From Gentiana macrophylla (taxonomy: Eukaryota > Streptophyta > Magnoliopsida > Gentianales > Gentianaceae), in NCBI GenBank assembly GCA_026214975.1, contig CM047810.1, forward strand, positions 95,744,316 through 95,808,315: DNA of 64,000 nt, written 5' to 3'. The translations under genes were made by a program, and so were the position numbers. The notes under the pieces were generated by a model, which was given only the letters and a program-made list of their open reading frames with translations, had not been told where the DNA came from and made no database searches. Below, piece after piece: positions 22,978-34,520 of the stretch. Each line of letters begins with the position of its first letter. Positions within the stretch are counted from its first letter, which is position 1.

Positions 22978-23319
22978 CTTGGCCTCCAAGTTTCTAATTA
23001 ATTAAATAAATAATTAAAAATAAATCACAATAAAGGATGATTCCATTTATAAAAGATTGTGATTAATCAATCAATCAATTACAAATCAATTATCATTTAT
23101 TAATTAATTATTTAACAAGTAAATAATTAATCACACAAGAAAATCAAATCTTGTATTTAAGACACATGAGGCGCCACACACTTAGGGTTTAGACACACAG
23201 AAAATGTCTTTTCTGTGTATTATATTATTTAGCCCAACTAAATAATATTTCGCATATCAATTAATTGGCCCAGCCAACTAATTATCACTAAGGCCCAATA
23301 ACAAGAAAAACACCCGAAT
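22978..23319 (-). mobile_element. LTR of element A, piece 2 of 3
   Basis: This continues LTR A between the Sirevirus insertion and the LINE insertion. Its minus strand aligns with the related LTR around 56700-57090: the ATTAAATCC-TTGG junction matches the AAATCCTTGG word that became the Sirevirus target site, and GGCCCAACTAA-rich sequence matches. It ends at the LINE target duplication (23303-23319). There is no gene. Confidence 0.75.
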
Positions 23320-23501
23320 AACCAAATTCAGGAAAATAATTGGATTTTAGAGAGATGAACTCTCTCAGCCGGCTTCTTCATCTTCATGTTTTTGCCTGCC
23401 AAATCCTTTTCATTGCTGTGTTCTAGCTCTTGTTCTTTGCTCAATCTTCTTCCTTGTTACCTTTCTTTCTCTTTTCCGAATTTACAGCTCCTGTTTTGAG
23501 C

Positions 23502-25080
23502 CATGGCTCGAAAGAATAAATAAACTATTAGAGATGACATCATTATCGATTCCCGATCAGATGGAGTGAAGTTTCGGTGATATCAAAGGTTGCGTGAGCT
23601 TCCAAAGACTTTGTTGCTCCTTCTGCAACTCCAATCGAAACTCAGATTGAATGTGGGAAGCTTCCATTAAAGGATAACACTGTTCATCATCAGCCTGCAA
23701 AGGTCATTTTGGCACCTGGAGTGGATGATGTTGTTAATGCTCCTTCCTTGGTGGAATTGAAAGAACCTGCTTCAAAATGTTGTAATCCTAGAGTCTATGA
23801 GGCAATGAGATTGAAATCTGGAAAGCTTGTTACACCTGCTGCTATCATTTCAAAAAAGAAGTCTGTCTTGGCCGAGGGTGATTTGGCAGGTATATCTTCT
23901 CTTTCAGAGTTGTTAGAAGTTGAAAAACTGGCTGAACAAACTGTTATTGACAAATTAAAGATTGGTGGTGTGTCTGAAAAGACATTTGAGAGTGTCAGTG
24001 CTCCTGTTGGGCGAGGTTCTGCGTCTGCGATCCAGATTTCAAGGTGGTGTGATAGAACCCGGTTCTTGATTTGTAGAGCTTGCTTCTGATGGTGTTGCTG
24101 GCACTTTAGGACCTGGTGGTGTGATAGAACAGGGGACTCAGTTAGAGGTGGATCCTGGTTCTATTGCAAGTAAGGAAAATGCTACCCCTGTTTCTGTGGC
24201 CCCTTCTGGTGTAAGTTCTGATACTACTTCTGGAGATTACCTAGGGCCTAATGCTACTAAAGCTATGGATGAATTTGCTTCTTGGGTTCAAATGGTCAAG
24301 AAAAATAGAGAACCTTCAGATGATGTTGTTCTTTTGATGAGATCATGTTGATTGTATCAATCAAGATATCTGTGTGTTTCGGAAGAGGAGGATACTAATG
24401 ATGATTCTATGGAGAAATTGAGTTTGATTGGCATTTTTCCTTCAAAATTTCTGGAAGAGATGCGATTCAAAAGATTGTTAATGCTTGGCCAAGAAAGTGC
24501 GAGATACCATTATCACAATTACGGATGGATAGTGTTTCTTTTTGAACAAGAGATCGATCTTAATGAGGTCATGCATCTTTGGTCCCTTCTATGCTTTTGG
24601 AAAGCCCTTGCTTTTAAAAAAGATGCCTGTAATGTTTGATTTCAAGTAAAGATGCTTGCACTTCTGATTCAGATTTGGATTCATTTGCCTAATCTTCCAC
24701 TAAGGCTTTGGAAGGATAGAGCTTTGAGTAAGATATGTTCTTTCTCTGGGGAGTCCTCAATTATCTTGATAAAGTCACCGCTTTGCAAAAAAAAGTGCTT
24801 AGTTTTGCAAGATGTCTAGTGGAAATTGATTTAAAGATGGAGTTGCCTTCTGTTATTCCTATTACTATGCATGATGGAAAGGTCTTTATGCAGCCTGTTT
24901 TATATGAGGAAAGGCCCAAATTCTGTTCCAAGTGTAACAAATTAGGCCATAATGAACAAGGCCATGATGATTCTAAAGGAGAGGTTCTGCATTGTATGTG
25001 GCAAGGTCAAAAAAAACTGGTGTTTCTAAACCTAATCCTCAAAGAAGAAAAAAGTGGTTATTCTTGTAGATGATGGTAAG
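23502..25080 (+). pseudogene. LINE ORF1 (DUF4283-like, zinc knuckle), broken
   Basis: The likely start is at 23502 (MARKNK, then an early stop). Frames at 23709-24089, 24121-24351, 24352-24639 and 24735-25073 carry the protein in changing phase. The segment at about 24415-24640 (LIGIFPSKF, YHNYGWIVFLFEQEIDL, LWSLLCFWKALAFKKD) resembles the DUF4283 domain of plant L1 ORF1. At about 24910-24965, KFCSKCNKLGHNEQGH resembles the CCHC knuckle, with the last Cys replaced by His. ORF1 proteins bind the LINE RNA. Five or more frameshifts or stops make it dead as read. Confidence 0.78.
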
Positions 25081-25423
25081 AATGATAATCGCTCTGGGAC
25101 AACTCTGTGCGGTTGATGTTTCCTTCACTGCAACATCTACACTTTGGTGACAAAGGAAAAGTGTTTCCTCAAGTAATAATGGAAAGGAAGTGGAGAAGAC
25201 TCTGTTGCTAATATTTTTGATGTTTTAGATCCCGATAAATGTTCTACTTGGGCGGTGATCTTTCAAGGCGAGGATTTGGGGAAAAGGGGACATTGCTACC
25301 TGCTGGTTCTAGGAAATCGAGGAAGAAAAAGAAGAATAAAAGGAATAGCTTTGCGCCGGTGTTTCGGAAATGAAGGAAGAGATTTGATGTAGTCTCACAG
25401 AGGTAAATCACCTCAGGTAGACA

Positions 25424-26316
25424 AAAATGATTGGTTTTGGAATGTTAGAGGGTTCAATAAGGTTTTTAAACAATCTTCTGTTGTCAAATACCTTAGACAA
25501 CATAAGATTACCTTATTTAGAATCCTTGAGACCAAATTGTCTCAAATTAGTATGGATAAATTTTTGAAGTATAAGATTCCTACCTGGAAGTCTGTAAATA
25601 ACTTTGATCAACATGATAATAAGAGGATGTTAATTATTTGGGATCCATCTTTTGTTTCTTTGGAAGTTCGGAAGTTGATGCTCAAGTGGATCCACCGCAG
25701 TTGTCAGTGAATGTGATTTGGTGATGTTTTTCTGGTTACTTTTGTGTATGGTTTACACTCTGTTGGTCATAGAAGAAGTATGTGGGACAGACTTAAAGAA
25801 TTGAGTGTTTGTTCTTCTCTTCCTTGGATGGTTTTAGGAGATTTCAACTCTGTGCTTTCTGTTGAAGATAGGATGAATGGGAATATTCCCACTGATTATG
25901 AAATGCAAGATGGTGTGGATTGTTGCTTGGATGCTAATCTTACTGATATGAATTCCTCTGGTGAATTCTTTACTTGGAGTTCTTCTAGTGTTCTTTCTAG
26001 AATTGATAGAGTGCTGGTTAATGCTTATTGGTATGACTGGTGTGTGAATGCTTTGGCTTTTTTTGACCCTGCTGGTTTGCATTCTGATCATTCCCCTTGT
26101 AGGATTTATCTAACTACTGATTCTGTTATCAGAATGAAACCATTTAAATTTTTCAATATGTGGATGCAGCATCAAAGTTATATGGAGATTCTTACACAGA
26201 GCTGGAGTCAAGATGTTTATGGTACTGCTATGTACCAACTTTGTAGAAAGCTTAGAAGATTGAAGAAGCCTTTGAAGGAAATGCATAAGCTTCATTTTGC
26301 TCATATATCTCATTAA
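25424..26316 (+). pseudogene. LINE ORF2: AP endonuclease domain
   Basis: The endonuclease starts at WFWNVRGFNKVFKQ (about 25430), continues through LFRILETKL (metal-binding glutamate), then after a shift near 25660-25740 the frame at 25744-26316 gives VYGLHSVGHRRSMWDRL, LPWMVLGDFNSVL (catalytic D-N pair), FFTWSSSSVLSRIDRVLVN and LHSDHSPCRI (catalytic D-H). This enzyme nicks the target DNA. All catalytic motifs are present, but the domain is split by at least one frameshift and the frame stops at 26316 before the RT. Confidence 0.9.
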
Positions 26317-28520
26317 GTCCGAAAATGCTCGAGAAGGTGCTTGGGGAATTGCAAACTTTATACAACACTGGGACCTACTGAGGCTTTGTTATCTCAAATT
26401 GGGGATCGAGAAAAGATCATTCTACTTTTGAAAAGCGAGAATCCGCTTTTCTTCTCGAAAGCTAAGGGCGTATGTGAAGCTAAGTGATAGGGGGTCCAAG
26501 TTCTTTCACTCTATGGTGAAGAGGAATAATGTTAGGAATCATATCTCATCCATACAACTTGCTGACAGTTCTTTCACTACTTCTTATGATCAGATTGGTG
26601 ATTCTTTTGTTAGTTTTTACATCGACTTATTGGGTAATCGAGGCTTTGGCGGCTCTATTGATGAAGATGTTGTTAGTCTTTGGCCCTACTATTTCTAGGG
26701 TTCAGTTGGATAATTCTTTGGTGGATGTTCTCGCCTTGGAGGTAAAGAAAGCTCTCTTTTCTTTCTCTCGACAATAAAGCACACTGGTCTTGATGGGTAT
26801 TACGCACGGCTTCTTTAAGAAATCTTGGGATATTGTTGAGGTGATTTCACTAATCTTTGTCTTGGAATTCTTTAATAATGATGCTATTTTGAATCAAGTT
26901 AATCATGCTATCATTGCTTTGATTCCTAAGTCTACTCATGCTGCTTCTGTTGGTGACTACAGGCCTATCTCCTGTTGTAATACTACTTACAAAGTTATAT
27001 CTAAGATTTTGGCTACTAGACTGTCTTCTTGTCTGCCTGATCTTATTGATGAATGCCAAACTGGTTTTGTTGATGGTAGGGCCATGTCTGACAACATTTT
27101 CTTGTGCCAAGAGTTGATCAGGAAGTATGGGGTTGCCAGGGGTCCCCCTAGATGTATGATAAAGTTGGATATTAAAAAGGCCTTTGATTCAGTGCATTGG
27201 TCCTTCTTGGAGGCTGTTCTGAAAGGATTTGGTTTTCCTGACAGGTTTGTGAAGTGGATCATGCTTTGTGTTACAACTACATCCTTCTCCCTGTCTATCA
27301 ATGGTGAGCTCAAGGGGTTTTTCCCTGGGAAGAGGGGCCTGAGGCAAGGGGATCCTCTCTCTCCTTTCCTCTTTATTCTTGGTATGGAATACTTCTCAAG
27401 AATGCTTAGAATTCTAGGGGAGGCCTCAGAGTTTAACTTTCACAATGGATGCCAGAATTTGAAGATTAATCATCTTGCCTTTGCAGATGACTTGATGCTT
27501 TTCTCTAGAGGAGATCCTCTATCTGTCTCCTTAATGATGAACTGTCTTACTGATTTTGGTATGTGTTCTGGCCTGGTTGTTAATTTGCATAAGTCTGAAA
27601 TTTTCTGTGCTGGACTGGATGAGTATAACAAGCATGTTTTATTAGACATCTCTGGTTTGAAAGAAGGTGTGATGCCTGTTAGGTATCTTGGCATTCCCTT
27701 GTGTGCTGTTAGGTTAAATGTGGTGCATTATGACCCCTTATTCACTACTTTGAGGAATTACTTTTGTAATTGGAAGGGTGCCACCTTGTCTTATGCTGGT
27801 AGGTTACAGCTGGTGAAATCTGTCATTCAAGGTGTGTACTGTTTTTGGCTTGGTATTTACCCTATCATTGGAAGTGTAAAGCTTAAAATGGATCAATTAT
27901 GTAGGAGGTTTTTGTGGGGGGGTTCCTGTGACTCTAGCAGGAAATCAATTGTTGGCTGGAAGAAAGTTTGTTTGCCAAAATCTGAGGGTGGTTTAGGAAT
28001 TTTAGGTTGGAAGCTTGGAATCTTGCCTTTTGTGTAGGATCTTGTGGAACTTCCAATGTAAGAAAGAGCGCCTTTGGGTGAAATGGATCAATCTTTGAGT
28101 ACTTAAAGAATGCAGATTTGTGGTCTTATCCTTACAAGTCTACAGATTCGCTTTAATCAAAAGCTGTCTTGAATTAGGGATAGGATCTTGAATTATGCTT
28201 TGGTTCTCTTGAGAATTTATTATTGCTATGTTGAAATCCTGGTCCATTGGTATCAAATTATCCCCTACTAAAGCTTATGATTTTTTAGGCACCAAAGTCC
28301 CAAGGTTTGGTGGTACAGATGAGTCTGGAACCCAGAGCCACCCCAAAACACTTGCTTTTTGTTGTGGATGGCCATGAAACATGCTATGCTTACTCCCGAT
28401 AAGCTTCATTTTGATGACAAACTCTGCTCCTTGTGTGGATTGGTGAATGAATCGCCTCTCATCTGTATTTCGAGTGTCCAATCTCTGTATGATTTGGGGC
28501 AAGGTTAGGTTGTGGCTGCT
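26317..28520 (+). pseudogene. LINE ORF2: reverse transcriptase and zf-RVT tail
   Basis: The largest intact frame (26790-28037, 415 codons) is the LINE RT: DYRPISCCNTTYKVISKIL, CQTGFVDGRAMSDNIFLCQE, MIKLDIKKAFDSVHW (catalytic D), GLRQGDPLSPFLFILGMEYF, LAFADDLMLFSRG (FADD box) and VRYLGIPLCAVRL. Upstream pieces at 26474-26777 (LSDRGSKFFHSMVKRNNVRN) show the linker in another phase. After 28037, degraded frames keep traces of the C-terminal zf-RVT domain near 28370-28480 (MAMKHAMLTPDKLHFDDKLC, CGLVNES). The RT primes cDNA synthesis at the nick. Confidence 0.92.
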
Positions 28521-29101
28521 GTATCAATAGAAGACTGAAACTATAGCTCACGCTCTCGGATGGATGAAGAGGAAATGCAGGGAACTTCTCATGCAAATGT
28601 GGCTAGATGTGCCTCTGTTTCGTGGTTGTTTATTGGATTTGGTACATGAGAAGCAGAAAGAGGTTTGAGGAGTACTATGAAGATTGATGATGTGTTGTTT
28701 TGCATTAAAACACATATGTTTTACATAATGCAGCTGCATTCCCCTTGTACACTTTTACACCTTAATGTTTAGGTTTTGTATATCTTTTGTGATTTCTAGT
28801 AGGTTTTGTTGGTGGATGTATGAGATTATTTTGTTTCTCTACACACATTGGGATATGCTCTGTGAGTTATGCTCTCACATGACCCCCTTTTGACAGTTTT
28901 GGGTGTTGTTATGTGTTTAGTGGCTGTTGTTTCTTGTTGCATATAACCTCAAGGGTCTTATGCAGCTTGGAATCAACAAATCTAACCTCTTCTCAACACT
29001 AGTGTAGTGTTAGTTTATTTCTAAATTATGATTAGGATGTAATCTCTTGTACTTTGCATACCTTGGTTATATAAAAAATTTTACCTTTAACCAAAAAAAA
29101 A
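28521..29101 (+). other. LINE ORF2 remnant, 3' UTR and poly(A) tail
   Basis: About 580 bp lie between the zf-RVT remnant and the tail. The last part is T/G-rich untranslated sequence, then TTATATAAAAAATTTTACC and an 11-A run with one G following. It fixes the LINE orientation as plus. Confidence 0.75.
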
Positions 29102-29118
29102 AAGAAAAACACCCGAAT

Positions 29119-30126
29119 TACAAGAGCCACATTGGGGGCCATGGACCTATAACCAGTAGCTCCAATAATTAAGTAAAATATTCATCGAACAGAATATTCA
29201 TACTTAAATTATTAATTCCAGGATTACGGCACCATAAACCCGAAACTGAACTCTACCAATTATAGATATATACTTACACTCAACCCTATGAGTAAATAAG
29301 CGTCCACTGAAATAATCACTACATATGGACTAACCCTCCACAGACTGTTCATTCTGATTGGGAAGTCTCCGTGAACCCGACTCAGAATATATTATCCTTA
29401 TTTACCATTAACCCCCTAGTGATCAATTAGTTCACATATCTGACTAGTAGCTAATTAGTCTAATATGAACTGGCCCCATTGATCATTTTCTTAGGGCTAA
29501 CAAATAAGGGGACTGTCTCTCTACTTCCCGCGGGAAGGAATGGATTCCGTGTTTGTGAAACACAGAACTACTCACTTATCAGGGAATAGTGCCAACGAGA
29601 AGTGACTCAGATCACATATCAAAGTGATCATTAACTAACACATCAAACACTACCCCGAGACAAGCAGTACCCTGTGATCACCTCAGGATTAAGGTCAATC
29701 CATATATGATCATCTAATGATTTAATAAGTTTTCTCGATTACGGAATTATTTCGAGAACCCAGATTAAATCGGTCCAGTCCTATATGAATGGCATCATAT
29801 ATAAATGCCCCACTTAGGTACCATCTACCGATAGTCCGGATAAGACTACCACATCCTAAGGTGTTTTGGACGCATTATTGGTGTTTTAATCATGAGACCC
29901 TAAACTCTGATTAAGTTCACCACGGACTAAAAGTTTAAGTATATCACCACTAACTCAATCCTCACGTGCATGCCATACACTGAGTTAAGGGGTTACATAT
30001 TGATATACTTAGGGTTTGCAGCAGTGTATTACTTAAAGCACAAAGCAAGTAATAAGGTGAGATAAATTATGTTATCCATTATCAAAAACAATTACACAAA
30101 TTGTCTTTCGGACACTACACCTAACA
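29119..30126 (-). mobile_element. LTR of element A, piece 1 of 3 (LTR start)
   Basis: On the minus strand this starts TGTTAGGTGTAGTGTCCGAA at 30126 and aligns throughout with the related LTR starting TGTTAGGTGTGATGCCCGAA at 55602. Shared blocks include CTCAGTGTATGGCATGCACG, GGACCGATTTAAT and TAATCCTGAGGTGATCACA. The two families are clearly related but well diverged. To the right of 30126 the sequence changes to hAT-gene coding sequence without a polypurine tract, so this is the 5' (outer) end of the element. Confidence 0.85.
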
Positions 30127-30334
30127 ATACCTCTGTCATTTCCTCCCACACTGCTGATGTCTTTTTGCGGGGCTTTTTGCGAAACAAATTTTTATGGCCT
30201 TTTTCTTCGTTGGTTGGAACATCAGCTCCCACATGTCCTGTTCCAACTTCAACTTCTTCATCTATTCCGACTTCACAGTCATCCATTGTCAGATTCAAGT
30301 CCTCATTGAGAAAACTGGAAGAGCCTTGTGACAT
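30127..30334 (-). pseudogene. hAT-type transposase, N-terminal BED-finger fragment
   Basis: The minus-strand frame starts at the ATG at 30334 (MSQGSSSFLNEDLNLTMDD), has an acidic leader, and then reads FRKKPRKKTSAVWEEMTEV. That is the start of a BED-type zinc finger as in plant hAT/RICESLEEPER transposases (basic patch, then T-S-x-V-W). The frame is cut at 30127 by LTR A; the cysteines and histidines of the finger and the catalytic domain are not in this window. Upstream of the ATG, TTTGTTTCAG looks like a 3' splice site, implying a 5' untranslated exon. Confidence 0.55.
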
Positions 30335-31148
30335 ATCTGAAACAAAACATAAGAGGGATTAATGTAAATAACCTTACACTTTTATGGAATATTATAGAAA
30401 ACTACAAGACTCAAGCAAGCATACAAATTACAAAAGCCCACAAAAATAATCACAGAAGTCATTGACATTGGAATATATGAAACCAAAATGATAAATTGAT
30501 TAAACCCTTACCTTAAATTAACAAAATTTATCAATTTACGAACCATAAACATTAAAAGGAAAGTAGGTACTAAAATTTCTTATTTCAATCTTCTGGTGCT
30601 ACTTATAATCATGAGAACATCCACCCAAAATCATTAATGCAGAAAGTGTTAGTACACTATATTGTATGGTTTAACTAAATTGCTCTGTGAATGTTAGTAA
30701 TTATTTATGAATAGTTAAGAAAATCAAAGCACAAAATGTAAAAGTAAAAGGGAAAACCTTCAGTAAAATCAAGATATGGCTCAGACATGAAAGCAACTTC
30801 GATGGTGTTTCTTCAGCAATATCTTGAAACGGGGAGAACGGTGGTAAGTGTTGGTCTGATTTATTGCAACGGGAATCCTCTAATAATTGTCGGCATCGCT
30901 CTATAGACTGAGAATTTTGAGTGAAATATGAATGGTCTCGGCGGCGCTTATGTGTGAAGGTTTAGGTTAAAATTAGGTTTACCATATATATACATGGGGT
31001 TCACGAACATGTTCCAGTTCGTTCATTAATTAAACGAGCCCTATAATCTGTTCAAGCTCGGTTCGATAACACAAACAAACAAACATAAACGAGCCTTAAC
31101 GAGCCGAGCTCGAATCTGTTCGTGAATAGTTTGGTTCGCTTAACAGCA
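30335..31148 (-). other. 5' region of the hAT element with ACGAGCC subterminal repeats
   Basis: This contains a possible first exon (about 30765-30800, GAAG/GTTTTC donor on the minus strand). Towards the right end it has repeated words typical of hAT subterminal regions: AACGAGCC, CGAGCCTTAACGAGCCGAGC, TTCGTTCATTAATTAAACGA (about 31000-31120). I could not fix the terminal inverted repeat or the 8-bp target duplication. Confidence 0.45.
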
Positions 31149-31198
31149 CTACCGCCAAGTGAGAAGATCAAATTTTTTGAAGAGCATTAAATGCATGG

Positions 31199-31967
31199 TG
31201 TCAGCCCAGCTAACCTGTCACATATTGGCACACGCCAATTACAAGCAAGCAGATAATGGCCCATGCCAAAAGGACCGGCCCACGCCAATTTGGCGGATTC
31301 ATCATTTAATAGGCATAATTACTCTCTCACCAAAGATATTACACATATCCCACTCTCTCAAGTTCTTGAAGGCACCCAAACCCTCAAGGCTCTCATAGCC
31401 AAAATTTCATCAATATTTAACTTTTAATTCCATTGTAACCATTAAGAATTCTTAGTTTGATTCTAGAATCACTTTTGTGGAAACAAGTTTATCACTTTGG
31501 TGTACAAACTCCATTAAAGCTTCTTGTTATTGAATGAAAGTTTCCTTCTACACGTTCATAAATTATAGTTGGTAAATTCTTAGCCTTTACCTTGATTTAA
31601 TTGTTCTCATTGATATGTTGGAGGTCATAGCCATGAGTGGCTAGTTCTATACTAGTAAAGATAATGTAGTTGTGATAGTTTAATCTCTATTGGTTGAGTA
31701 GGAATGTTAGTTTGTGATTCTTAACTTCATGTGTGTTGTTTATCTTCTCCAATTTGCATTGTATATCTTGTTTGTGCTGGAGTAATTAACTAACACTTAC
31801 ACACAGTCACTTAGTTGAGACCGAAATGAGGCATTAGGTGTGGGAAAATGGATAGGAGAACCGGAAGGTAAAATTGACCTTAAGTGGAACTCAATTTCTT
31901 ATCTGGGGTCGTTGTTCATTCATTGAACTCATGAACTTAATCATGTTGAATCATTAGGTCTAGGGTT
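31199..31967 (+). mobile_element. Gypsy-type LTR, left part
   Basis: This is plus-strand sequence that continues at 40652 after the solo LTR B insertion: removing 31968-40646 joins the two parts, leaving one copy of CTTAG. The right part ends in CTCGTGGGATACGACCTTG and TTGATCCGGTACACT, phrases I associate with the 3' ends of Tat/Athila-type LTRs. A start at TGTCAGCCCAGC (31199) is a guess. No gene. Confidence 0.45.
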
Positions 31968-32048
31968 CTTAGTGTTGAAATAGTGTCCTAAACCCAATCG
32001 GGTTGGACCGGATCCGACCGGGTCGAATCATTTCTACTATGTCTTTTT

Positions 32049-32051
<3 letters not shown>

Positions 32052-32101
<50 letters not shown>
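32052..32101. repeat. (TA)n microsatellite
   Basis: About 50 bp of pure TA form the left border of the 4-kb insert in LTR B. The second copy of this LTR has only a short T/A stretch here. Confidence 0.95.
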
Positions 32102-32102
<1 letters not shown>

Positions 32103-33176
32103 CCAAAAACCCGTGCTATGCACGGGGACGTGAAATATATTAAATAAAAATGTTAGAACAATTAAATTAGAAAAAAAATGAAAGAAGATTTAGCATCACA
32201 ATTTCCATAATCATTCTCAACATTCATTCAAAAGAATAAGATGTCCGTCTTCCATATTGCCATACAACTCGTCCCTTTCATCTTCATGTCTATACTTGAA
32301 GTACATTAATTCATCATAACCAAATCCAATCCCATTATGATACATAAGGAAAGAGAATGACACTTGAGCATACTATTCAATGAGAACAATACAACAATGA
32401 ATCATAACATTGAGATAAATCATAGTATTTATTTTAAGATTTAAAAATGCAAAATTATCTTTCAAACCATTAAATACCTCATCAAGAGGCAGGCCAAAAA
32501 AATGTTATCACATTTAGATCCACATGAAAACGACACAAAAATTGTAATTTCTAGAATGGATAGATTTAAAAGATTGCACAAAAATCCACATGTGCATTCT
32601 ACCCGGCCAAATATTGGATTGATTAATAAATTTTGAACAACAATTACAATAATCTTCCCGAAAAATAATTTTAAAAAAAAAACTATAGTGATGTGCCCCT
32701 TTGCTTCAAATACATTAGAATACATGCATAGTTGCTTCAATAATGTGTTTCATTTGTTGCACATCAAAATACCACCTCATCTTCATTTTCTGCATCATTA
32801 GAATATAAAAATGGTAATTAAGTGGACAGAAAAAAAAACCTTAATAAAACAAACAAAAAGGATGATAAAACCTGGATTTTTTTCTTTAGAATTTCCCCTA
32901 GATGGAAACCCGTACACACGTAAGGGATAAGCAATAGTATAAAATAAAATATTATTGAAATAATATTTCAAAAATATAAAATAAGATTAAATATTACAAA
33001 TTAGGCAACCAATCTTAATTTTACATCAAATTCAAAGATACAAAATTATTGTCTCCCTTAACCCCTGTCTCTCGTCATAACTTCCTCTTTTTTACACCCT
33101 TTTAAACATGTGATTATTTAGGACCTTTGCCCCTCTTTAGTGCTCTCATAACCAATAAGTGCATAAATAAGTCATA

Positions 33177-33358
33177 GAAAAATTTTATGGTGCAACCGTT
33201 GTATGAAGGTTGTACCAAGTGGCATACTTTACCACCTTTCATTTCTAACCTCTCACACACGCCAAAAGTGTATTATGTGAAAGAGAGTTAAAATGAATGG
33301 CTCTAAAGTATGCCACTTGGTACAACCTTCCTACAACCGTTGCACCATAAAATCACTC
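33177..33358. mobile_element. Mutator-type MITE (182 bp)
   Basis: Near-perfect ~50-bp terminal inverted repeats (ATTTTATGGTGCAACCGTTG at the left; its inverse at the right with CCGTTGCACCATAAAAT) enclose about 80 bp. A perfect 9-bp target duplication TAAGTCATA (33168-33176 and 33359-33367) flanks it, pointing to mobilisation by a Mutator-type transposase. No coding sequence. Confidence 0.9.
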
Positions 33359-34204
33359 TAAGTCATAAGTTTACCTGGAATCTTGATGTATAAAAAGGAA
33401 GAGAGAAAAAAGTCAACTAACCCAAAAAAAGGCCCACTCCCTTAAAAAAAAAAAAAGGCTTACCCCAATAGCATGAAATGAAAAATACACTAGGTAAAAA
33501 AGGCTCGAGAAAGGACCTATACAGAGGAAGCACCAAGATGCATATCGTATGGTAGCATCCATGAAAGAGCATTTGTCTTCAACAACACCAACCAAACCCT
33601 GTGCTATTTTACGCTTAGCACTATCCTCAAATATCTTTGATCATTTCCCCTTCATCATCATTGCATCAAAAGATCTCACTCATCCACATTTATTGTTGCA
33701 CTTATTGTCCTGTCAATAAAAATAAAGAAACGATACCAAAATAAACCAATGCACTGAACGAAATGCCAATACATGGCACATAAACTCACCCAAAAAAAAA
33801 AAACATGCTCACCCTTTTGTACCCAAAAAATGCTATTGCTAAATGTTACATTCTCCATAATAATTCCATTGAAACTCTGCTAATCATGTGGCTTACTGGC
33901 CCTACAATGCAGATTTGTAGACGAAACATAAAAAAAAAACCGTATATATTACTTTAAAAAAAGAATTATACAAAAAAACAACTACTCCATTATAGAAGAC
34001 AACGGAGTACTTTTTTAACTCAATAACAGATAATGCTTCCATTATAGAAGCTTTCATAGAAATAATTCGAAGACTTGATTATTACATGGAAAACATCAAA
34101 AAGAAAAAAGAAAAAAACATGTATATGGAAAAAAGTACATGAGGTAAACTCCGCAATATATTCTTCCGTCTAATATTTCTATTTTTCAAAAAAATATCAA
34201 CCCG

Positions 34205-34355
34205 CGATCAAAATATCGGATGATTCCTTCAAGCCGTATAACCCTGGCAAAACTGTAAAATAAAAATATGAAATCAATATGAACAAAATTAGAAGATAAC
34301 AAACTGCCTCAAATTTTGGAATGATTCCTTCAAGCCGTATAATTCTGGAAAAACT

Positions 34356-34397
<42 letters not shown>

Positions 34398-34520
34398 AAA
34401 TAAAGAAGATAGCAACCTACCTCAAATTATCGGATGAATTCATCAAGCCGTAAAATTCTCGAAAAACTGCAAAATTAAAATAAAAAATCAATATAAACAA
34501 AAATAGAACATAAATACATA
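34205..34520. repeat. Three tandem ~100-bp units with an internal 37-A run
   Basis: The unit TGATTCCTTCAAGCCGTATA plus an A-rich tail recurs at about 34221, 34322 and 34434. The second tail has expanded to a run of about 37 A (34358-34394). Confidence 0.85.

Larger units (their letters stand above)
23320..29101 (+). mobile_element. L1-type LINE retrotransposon
   Basis: This 5.8-kb element has a perfect 17-bp target duplication, AAGAAAAACACCCGAAT (23303-23319 and 29102-29118), and ends in an A-run (about 29090-29101). It has the plant L1 order: ORF1 with a DUF4283-like region and zinc knuckle, then ORF2 with AP endonuclease, reverse transcriptase and a C-terminal zf-RVT domain. The frames are broken in ORF1, after the endonuclease and after the RT. 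The insertion site is inside LTR A. Confidence 0.95.

Noticed and set aside
32102..32125. Short GC hairpin as a transcription terminator
   Set aside because: Bacterial-type terminators do not apply here; the hairpin better fits a Helitron-like end.
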